Notes under the pieces: generated by a model | Told to the model about the DNA's origin: nothing | The model's database searches: none | Seen by the model: the letters and a program-made list of their open reading frames with translations, nothing else | Translations under genes and position numbers: made by a program | Assembly: GCF_964355755.1 (NCBI RefSeq) | Contig: NC_092671.1 | Span: forward strand, 6,831,001-6,895,000 | Origin: Antedon mediterranea | Taxonomy: Eukaryota > Echinodermata > Crinoidea > Comatulida > Antedonidae | Direction of reading: 5' to 3' | DNA: 64,000 nt | In this document: piece by piece, positions 57,089-64,000 of the stretch | Layout: each line of letters starts with the position of its first letter | How positions within the stretch are numbered: the stretch's first letter is position 1

Positions 57089-58506
57089 GTATTTGCAGTT
57101 ATATATTTTTTTGTCTATGTATTAAAGGGGTTTTGTGAAACTCAGATTTATGAATCGTTGAAAAATAGATCTATTTTCTTAAAATGTATAATTTGTTTTT
57201 AGTCATCAATTTACTAGCGAGCTATTTTTAATTAACTCTTGGTAAGAATTTAAAATGCAAATGAATAGACTTTTTAAATAGCTAGAGCTTGTCTATTTAA
57301 TGGATTGGTCGCAACTTACTTTTCATTTAAGTGTAGGTAAATAATGTACCGTGCTTGATCGAATAAGCACATTGTGTAGCACAGTCAAATAAGCATTGCA
57401 ATTTTTAATGCTATGCGTTAGTTAGTTTAAACCTGAGGCAGTAACCAATATGAAGATATGTAAGCAAATAAGCAGTGCTCAATTGAGAACTGCTGACTGT
57501 GAGCACAGGGTATAAACTCACCTTGGCTGCTTAGTTTAGGTTAATGAACACATTTGCCAAAACGCTTTAAACATCACCAAAACCGGAACGCATCAAAAAC
57601 AATGTCCCCGCTTATTTGATCATTTACACTCGGTACTTATTTGAATAGAAGTTACTTTTTTTATTTGATTGATTGAGATACTTTGTATCCTTTCTGTATT
57701 TCATTTATTGATTATTAATTGTTAAATGCAATTTATGAATACCCTTGATCCAAATATTATTTAACTTTCTTTCAGGCAATCTTTGTTTTGTAAGATGGAT
57801 AAATAAGTGTATATTATCCATAAGTATTTTATTTATTGAATCAAATCATTAGAATTGATTCAATAAATGAAACTTATAATGTTGTGTACTACTATTACAA
57901 GCCAAATACAACGTTTACTTTTAGTTAATATTGACTGATCACAGAGGAATAAAAATTCTTGCTCATATTAGAATAGCTAAGTATACACAACTGGGTCTGC
58001 TGTAGGCCCAAGTTTTACCAGAATATTTACAAGAAAGCACTGTTTAATGTAGACCCACACCAATATATAATTACATTTTTATTACATTTTAAAAAATATT
58101 ATGAACATTTCTTCACTTCAAAGGTAACGTATTCAATGTAGACTTTTTTGGAGATGAGCAAACTAAAGCAAAAACAATTTAACTTGATATAATATATGGA
58201 ATTACCAGTACACTTAAGAATAGGTATACTACTTGTAGATTTTAGAAGAAGGTAATGAGGCGTGACCAGTTTAATTGGTTAAAGAAAATAACATGAGACT
58301 GCATGCACAGTAGAAACCCTTTTATGGGGGACAACTTTATGACCCGACAATGCAAAGTGTCCTTTTAAAAGGGGTATCTATAAAAAGTGTTGTCACGAAT
58401 GTATACATTAAAAAAATGGATGAAAACAACAGATAATACAAACACAAGAAACCCATTTCACACTAATAAACTAAATACTAAACAAACTGGGATGTATAGA
58501 CACTGC

Positions 58507-58646
58507 TAAAGCTCTGTCTACACTAACAAACTAGTTTGACAAAAGTGTGATGTGCCCAAATATGGTAGTGATATGACATCATCGTGTCTATATATGGGCA
58601 CATCGCATTTTGTTGTCACAAAGTTTGATAGTGTAGATAGCTTTAG
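58507..58646. repeat. MITE family M2, copy 2
   Basis: agctctgtctacactaacaa to gatagtgtagatagcttta, with the two gcccaaatatgg/tatatgggca core halves. Opposite core orientation to copy 1. Confidence 0.82.
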
Positions 58647-58800
58647 GTCTGGACTAGGAACATTTCCATTAAATTATATAAATCGATTCCAATATAATTA
58701 CTGAAATATGACAAATTAGGTACAAATATATTAAAACACTGAATTAATGAAGAAGAATGTCCAAATGGTTCAATAACTTTTATTCTTTTATAGATATATA

Positions 58801-59081
58801 TGTTTTATAATTTTAATGTTTGACTCTTTTTTCTTGCATGAAGATTACATAAATAGATTTTCAAAAATCGGGTATGGTTATAATTACATCTGAACTGCTA
58901 GCATAGTAGTAATCATCATTAAGCTATTGTGTTTATATTATCTTTGATGAAGACATCACTATGTGTACGAAAAAAAAGCTTCTGGGAAAGATAATGGCAT
59001 TGTGGGAAAAAAATTGTCTTCCTGGTGTATCCGAGGTGTGAACTAAAAGAGCAAGAAAGGAAGTATGTATGTAGTACTAAT
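58801..59081 (+). repeat. 281-bp dispersed repeat, copy 1
   Basis: tgttttataattttaatgtt through atggcattgtgggaa to tgtatgtagtactaat; repeated nearly base for base at 60626-60906 in the same orientation. Confidence 0.9.
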
Positions 59082-59170
59082 GTGGTTAAGAACCATTTTG
59101 TTTTAGAGAAAATGTACTTGGTATGAAGTGTAGCTGTCTGAGGTATGCAAGTCTAATCTAAACTTTTAAA

Positions 59171-59304
59171 CCTGTCCATACTATTGAACTTTATGTGACA
59201 AAAAATGTGATGTGCCCATATATGGACATGATGATGTCATATCACTACCATATTTGGTCATATCACTACCATACCAACTAGTTTGATAGTGTAGACAGAG
59301 CCTA
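59171..59304. repeat. MITE family M2, copy 3
   Basis: cctgtccatactattgaact to agtttgatagtgtagacaga; the inner right half is altered (tcatatcactaccata duplicated). Confidence 0.8.
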
Positions 59305-60625
59305 AGAAGACTATTCTTGAATACTAAAGTACTAACTGTTGTATTTTGCCTCAGTGGGGTTTGGGGTGGGGTTGTATTTGACATTAGAAAGAGGCTTTGA
59401 TTAATCTGAAACTTTAAATCTAATAATGTGTAATAAAACGTTTAAAATTCTTCTGTTTCTAATTGTAAAGATTTCATAATATCTATATGATTGGTTACAG
59501 TTTTTATGTTTTTTTTTATAAAAGCAATTATGACTTTGTCTTGTTGGATGTCTATGACAATACTGTAAATTTTTTGAGGACGAAAATGTAAAAAAAATGA
59601 ATAAGAATTGGAGTGTTTGTGATTTTACTCGCGTTACTTTCCAATAAAATGTGTACAATTCTTGAATATTATATCTAACAATTATTGATTGAAGACTTTC
59701 ATATTTGTATTATTCATATTTATATTTTGTTTATCTCATATCATATTCTTGTACTGTAGTCTAGTTTATATTTAACAGTATGCATTGTATCACACTTACT
59801 CAGGACTTGTTTTTGAGAACTTACATGAATCACAATTTTGTTTAAAATTTGATTGGCCTATACCATATTCAGTGTATTAAATTCTGAACAGTCGTTACCT
59901 CATCGAGATCAGCAACAGGCTCATCATGTTCAGCGACAAGCCCATCATAGTTAGCGGCATGCCCATCATGGTTAGCAAAAGGCCAATCATGTTCAGCAAA
60001 TGTAAAAAATGACAATTGTGTTTTCAGATTATTAAACACTAAACCTTGCAATGTTACAGTTTAATTATTGTTATTACAATTATTTTATTATTTAATCAAA
60101 GTGATATATTGTTTATGTATTTGATATACTTTTATAGAACTACTGTACTTCATTGACTTTGTGTTTTTAAGTTGTTAATTTTTTTTTAATTATAGAATAT
60201 GACACACTTTGAGCACAATTACGTTTACCATATATATTTTTAGAAGTTGATTTTTGATGTTAAAAATAATACTTAAATACATTGATTAGCAAAAAAATAA
60301 TATTGTGTATGTTGTTTGATAATAAATAATAACAGGTTTTCATCATCTTTTATTTTTGATGTACAGAAAATTTTTTTTTTAATTACAAAACTTCCAACAT
60401 TATTTGATGACATAACTGGTTACTATGGATCTATAATATATGGCTATATATTGAAATATTATTGCATATTGAATTTAGAAAGGTCAAATTTTGGTGAATG
60501 AGTTTCGAAACTAACCCAAATTCGATCCTATTATATTTTTTGACATAACTCGTTGCTATGGCTTCATAAGTCGTTGCTATGGCTTCATAAGTCGATGATA
60601 ATATATGGCAACATAATAAGATAAT

Positions 60626-60906
60626 TGTTTTATAATTTTAATGTTTGACTCTTTTTTCTTGCATGAAGATTGCATAAATAGATTTTCAAAAATCGGGTAT
60701 GGTTATAATTACATCTGAACTGTTAGCATAGTAGTAATCATCATTAAGCTATTGTGTTTATAAATTATCTTTGATGAAGACATCACTATGTGTACGAAAA
60801 AAAAGCTTCTGGGAAAGATAATGGCATTGTGGGAAAAAATTGTCTTCCTGGTGTATCCGAGGTGTGAACTAAAACAGCAAGAAAGTTTGTATGTATGTAG
60901 TACTAA
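60626..60906 (+). repeat. 281-bp dispersed repeat, copy 2
   Basis: Differs from copy 1 (58801-59081) at only a few positions by eye, spaced 1.8 kb from it. Either a young mobile element without obvious terminal repeats or a local duplication. Confidence 0.9.
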
Positions 60907-62948
60907 TTCAATAATAATTGAATTTTAAAAAGGTCATATTTTTGGGAAAATGCCCAAAATTAGACTACTAGTATAGTCAGGGAAGAATTCCCTTGCAACA
61001 GAACGTAAATAAATACATTGCTTAAACACAGAATTTAAAATAATAAATCCTTATTATTGAAATACAGGTACTGTATATAAACAGTTCTATTACAATCCAA
61101 CCTCTTGAATAAATATATATATTCAGCCTGATTAACATATTCAACATCTAACACGGATTTAAGTATCAAAATAAAAAAAAACCTAATAACTACAGTTATT
61201 GTAAGTACTGAAATGATATGTTCTGTGAAAGTAGAAGTAGGTAACGTAATTATAAAAACATGTATAAATAATAACACTAAATTTTTATCATTATTATAAG
61301 AATAATTTACATTTCAGGATTGAATTATGTTTGTGTATGTAAAGTCGCCATATTTTAAGGTATGAAAAACAATTCAATTTAGTTATACAGTAGCAAACTA
61401 GTTTTTATACCTTTTCAAAAACTGATGCACACACATAAAGTTATTTTAAATAAAAGTATATTACAGTGTAGTAGTATTACTGTAAACACACAAAAGCTCT
61501 CACAAATAAATATTAGAAATGAAATAATTGATATAATTAAGAATATCTACAAAATATTTATTAAAAAAAAACCTTAGTTTTAGAGAATATGTTACCTATA
61601 AAATATTTATCTTTGGATAGCAACAATGGACACATGCAAGTCGAACCCGGACAGAAGTTTGATACTATACCACTATATATTTACTACAATGAATCCCTGT
61701 ATATGTACTGTCGAAATTATCTCACACAAGCTGCATAGATTGTCAACATTTCTATTCATCATTTTATAAAATTGAAAGACTGAAAATAATAATTAAAAAA
61801 ATTGAGAACACAATATCAAAATTATCATTTTTTAAATATATATTAACTATGAAAAATGCAATCTTTTTTATTCTAATCTTATGATTAGATGAATAAAAAA
61901 TAAAATTCTTGTCATGCATTTTTTTTATTTTATTCTTACTGTACATTCTTACTTCTACATTGCATGCTTAGTCAGTCTCTTTCTGGCACACGGTCCAACA
62001 ATATCTTTCAATATTATATACATATTTTTAAAACAATATTTATGTTGTCAAGGTTACTAGTAATTGTACATTTTAAGTTATTGCCACAATTATTATAATG
62101 TGATTACCAATGTACGGCCATTTATAGAAAATATATGACTACATATTACTGTAATTTGCCAAAAATGATATATAGAAAATACATGACTATGTTTTTGCAA
62201 ATTTTTATTCTAAAAATGTCTGACTATAAAAGGCACCGTAATCACATATTTATATTTTATTTATTTTATGTTACCTGAACAGTTGACTACCCCAATGCTA
62301 GTTTACCATTTAAAGTGCATTCTGAGAGAGTTTACTGTATACTGTAAGCTACTGTTTTATTTTCGAAACAAATGTACACATTCTGTTGAAAATCTACTTA
62401 AAAACTAATAACCTACCTAATAAAATGAATTCCTAAGATGAAAACATTATTCAGTTATCCATAAACATTCATAATATGTAAAGGCTCTTATTTTAATTAA
62501 ATTGACTTTTTTATAACACCATTTTAAACTTTTCCCTGTATTCCTGCAGTATTACCAGGCATAACAAATAAATAATGCTTTTCTTCGTTACTACAGGGGG
62601 CTTGAAAATAATACATATTTTCATTATTTTTTTTCTCCCCATTGACACAACCCCTTTTCCCACCTTAAAACAAAAACGAATTTCAAATATAACTCTTTTT
62701 CGCCACAAAAAATAGAATTCACAGAGTGCAGTGAGAGGTTAATAAGGAATATACTATAAAAAGATGTAAAACAGTATACAAGTCATAGGCCACAAGATTG
62801 AAGCACACACTTTTGTATGAAAAAAATAACTATTCAAAAATGGATTGTACCCCTCATTTACCAATTAGCACAATGGCCTTTAGCTCTAAAAAAAATTACT
62901 GTTGCTATAAAGCCAAGTTTTTCTTAAAATAACACATTGATTGATAGT

Positions 62949-64000
62949 CTAAAACCGTGTAGCTTTGTCTTCAGCTTGGTCAGGGTGCTGGTCAGTGCCA
63001 ACAGGGTGTCGGCCTGGCATCTGGCTTCCTCTGTACTTGCGATTAGTAAACTTGACTGCCATACTGCTTCTTTGCTTATTTTGCTCTTTTTCACGTTTAT
63101 GAGGATTATGGGTAGGTATGACTCGTTGACAGAAGAACACAGTTGCTACCATGAAGATGACTAACACTATTATACCGATGAGTACCACATACCATTGGTC
63201 CTGCAAGAAAAATAATTAAATTACAGTATTCACCTTAATTTACCAATATGGTACATATCTTCCCTTATTTGGAATACATTATTTACATATATTGATGATG
63301 TCACAAAAGCTTATACTGTAAGTTATTTTGAACTTGAACTTTATTATTGTAATTCATTATATAAATAAATTAAAATAATAATAATAAGACATCCTCTGTT
63401 GCTCACTGCATTTTGCAAAATATTTTGTTCTGTTTCTGAGAGGTTAATTTATTGTTTTAATTCTTGATTTCAAAGAGCAGATTAGCAATCAATATTATAC
63501 CATTGCTCTATGTATACAATCTACTGTTTGTTACATATATTTCAATGGTAATTTACAACCTGTAATATGATATATGTAAAGAGATATTTCTGGTGGTTAA
63601 ACCATGGAGTTAAACAGACATCTACAGAGCATCATAGAGCTTTACACTATCAAACCAGTTTGACAAAAAAGGTGTAATGTGTTAAAAAAAGGAGTGATAT
63701 GCCTAAATATGGTATGACATCATCATATCCATATATGGGCACATCACATTTTTTGTCACATAAAGTTTGATAGTGTAGATAGAGCCTAACAGTATTTTAA
63801 TGCCTACCTGTAACCATGTGCCAATCGCATCAATAACAGAATCTTCATCGCTGAAAAATATACGTTTGATGATACTAGCCAACGGACCATCCTCGTCAAC
63901 ATTCTGACACTCGTTGAATACGTCACAATATCCACGGAAGTTTCCGTCCTTGTTATTGCATGCAGATCCAATCGGCATGTAGATGACATTGTTGTACTTG
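62949..64000 (-). CDS. Second ADAM10-like metalloprotease, 3' end (partial)
   Basis: Two minus-strand exons, phase 0 junction. The first, 63808 to beyond 64000 (donor cag/gtaggc), encodes NNVIYMPIGSACNNKDGNFR, GYCDVFNECQNVDEDGPLAS and FSDEDSVIDAIGTWLQ. The second, 62949-63200 (acceptor ttgcag, stop TAG), starts DQWYVVLIGIIVLVIFMVAT, a membrane span, followed by a short basic tail (VIPTHNPHKREKEQNK, KFTNRKYRG). The C-terminal Cys-rich segment matches ADAM10 (GYCDVF...C...VD.DGPL) rather than ADAM17. It is clearly diverged from the complete gene to its left: extra residues before FRGYCD, no SVHTPSSNP and no RPQ or PPxY tail. The catalytic part lies outside the window, so activity cannot be judged. 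Confidence 0.85.
63636..63789. repeat. MITE family M2, copy 4 (intron of the second ADAM10-like gene)
   Basis: agagctttacactatcaaac to aagtttgatagtgtagatag. It abuts the splice donor of the exon ending at 63808. Confidence 0.82.

Larger units (their letters stand above)
57089..62948. other. Intergenic DNA between the two ADAM10-like genes
   Basis: 5.9 kb, AT-rich, no supported gene. The first kilobase presumably holds the ADAM10 3' UTR; a hairpin (tttattgaatcaa / ttgattcaataaa, about 57834-57868) overlaps a polyadenylation signal. Two M2 MITEs and a 281-bp direct duplication lie within. Near 59918-59998 are about six short gttagcg/gttcagc-type repeats with ccatcat (atcatgttcagc, catcatggttagc). 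Confidence 0.55.

Noticed and set aside
62937-63164. 75-codon plus-strand frame
   Set aside because: Antisense to the last exon of the second ADAM10-like gene.

Overview
This window is animal (metazoan) nuclear DNA: multi-exon genes with GT-AG introns, one candidate AT-AC intron, AT-rich intergenic DNA and dense transposon remains. The gene content (creatine-pathway GAMT, two ADAM10-type metalloproteases, a lineage-expanded TRIM family), the Penelope-like retroelement and the recurrent 8-mer TAGGCCTA suggest a marine invertebrate deuterostome, most likely an echinoderm. That assignment is inference; no rRNA or mitochondrial marker is present.

Layout. 1-1.7 kb: C-rich and G-rich short tandem arrays in inverted orientation around a foldback minisatellite. 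1.75-10.3 kb: a ~190-bp satellite split by a 5.4-kb element with TA target duplication, which itself holds a 5'-truncated non-LTR retrotransposon with an 817-codon open frame and a 1.2-kb hAT-like element. 11.3-17.8 kb: two tandem TRIM genes (A and B), each followed by two exons encoding MIB/HERC2-like domains; both are damaged. 18.66-24.12 kb: a degenerate Penelope-like element between 1.55-kb inverted arms that carry hammerhead-like motifs. 24.1-29 kb: no gene recognised. 29-32.4 kb: the intact third TRIM gene (C), RING-Bbox1-Bbox2-coiled coil-MIB-MIB, about 553 residues. 33.3-35.9 kb: an inverted-repeat-bounded segment. 36.1-39.4 kb: GAMT, four exons, 237 residues. 39.5-43.4 kb: MITEs and a hAT-like element. 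43.4-57.1 kb: a complete 11-exon ADAM10 gene (809 residues). 57.1-62.9 kb: intergenic with MITEs. 62.9-64 kb, minus strand: the 3' end of a second ADAM10-like gene, tail to tail with the first.

How the genes relate. TRIM A/B/C are one family produced by local duplication; C looks functional. In Mind bomb proteins, MIB/HERC2 domains recognise Notch-ligand tails, and ADAM10/Kuzbanian cleaves Notch and other surface proteins, so a thematic link is possible, but nothing here proves it. GAMT is a metabolic gene with no evident functional tie to its neighbours. The most novel item is the TRIM scaffold fused to two MIB/HERC2-like domains; the U12-type AT-AC intron in ADAM10 is the best-supported molecular oddity.
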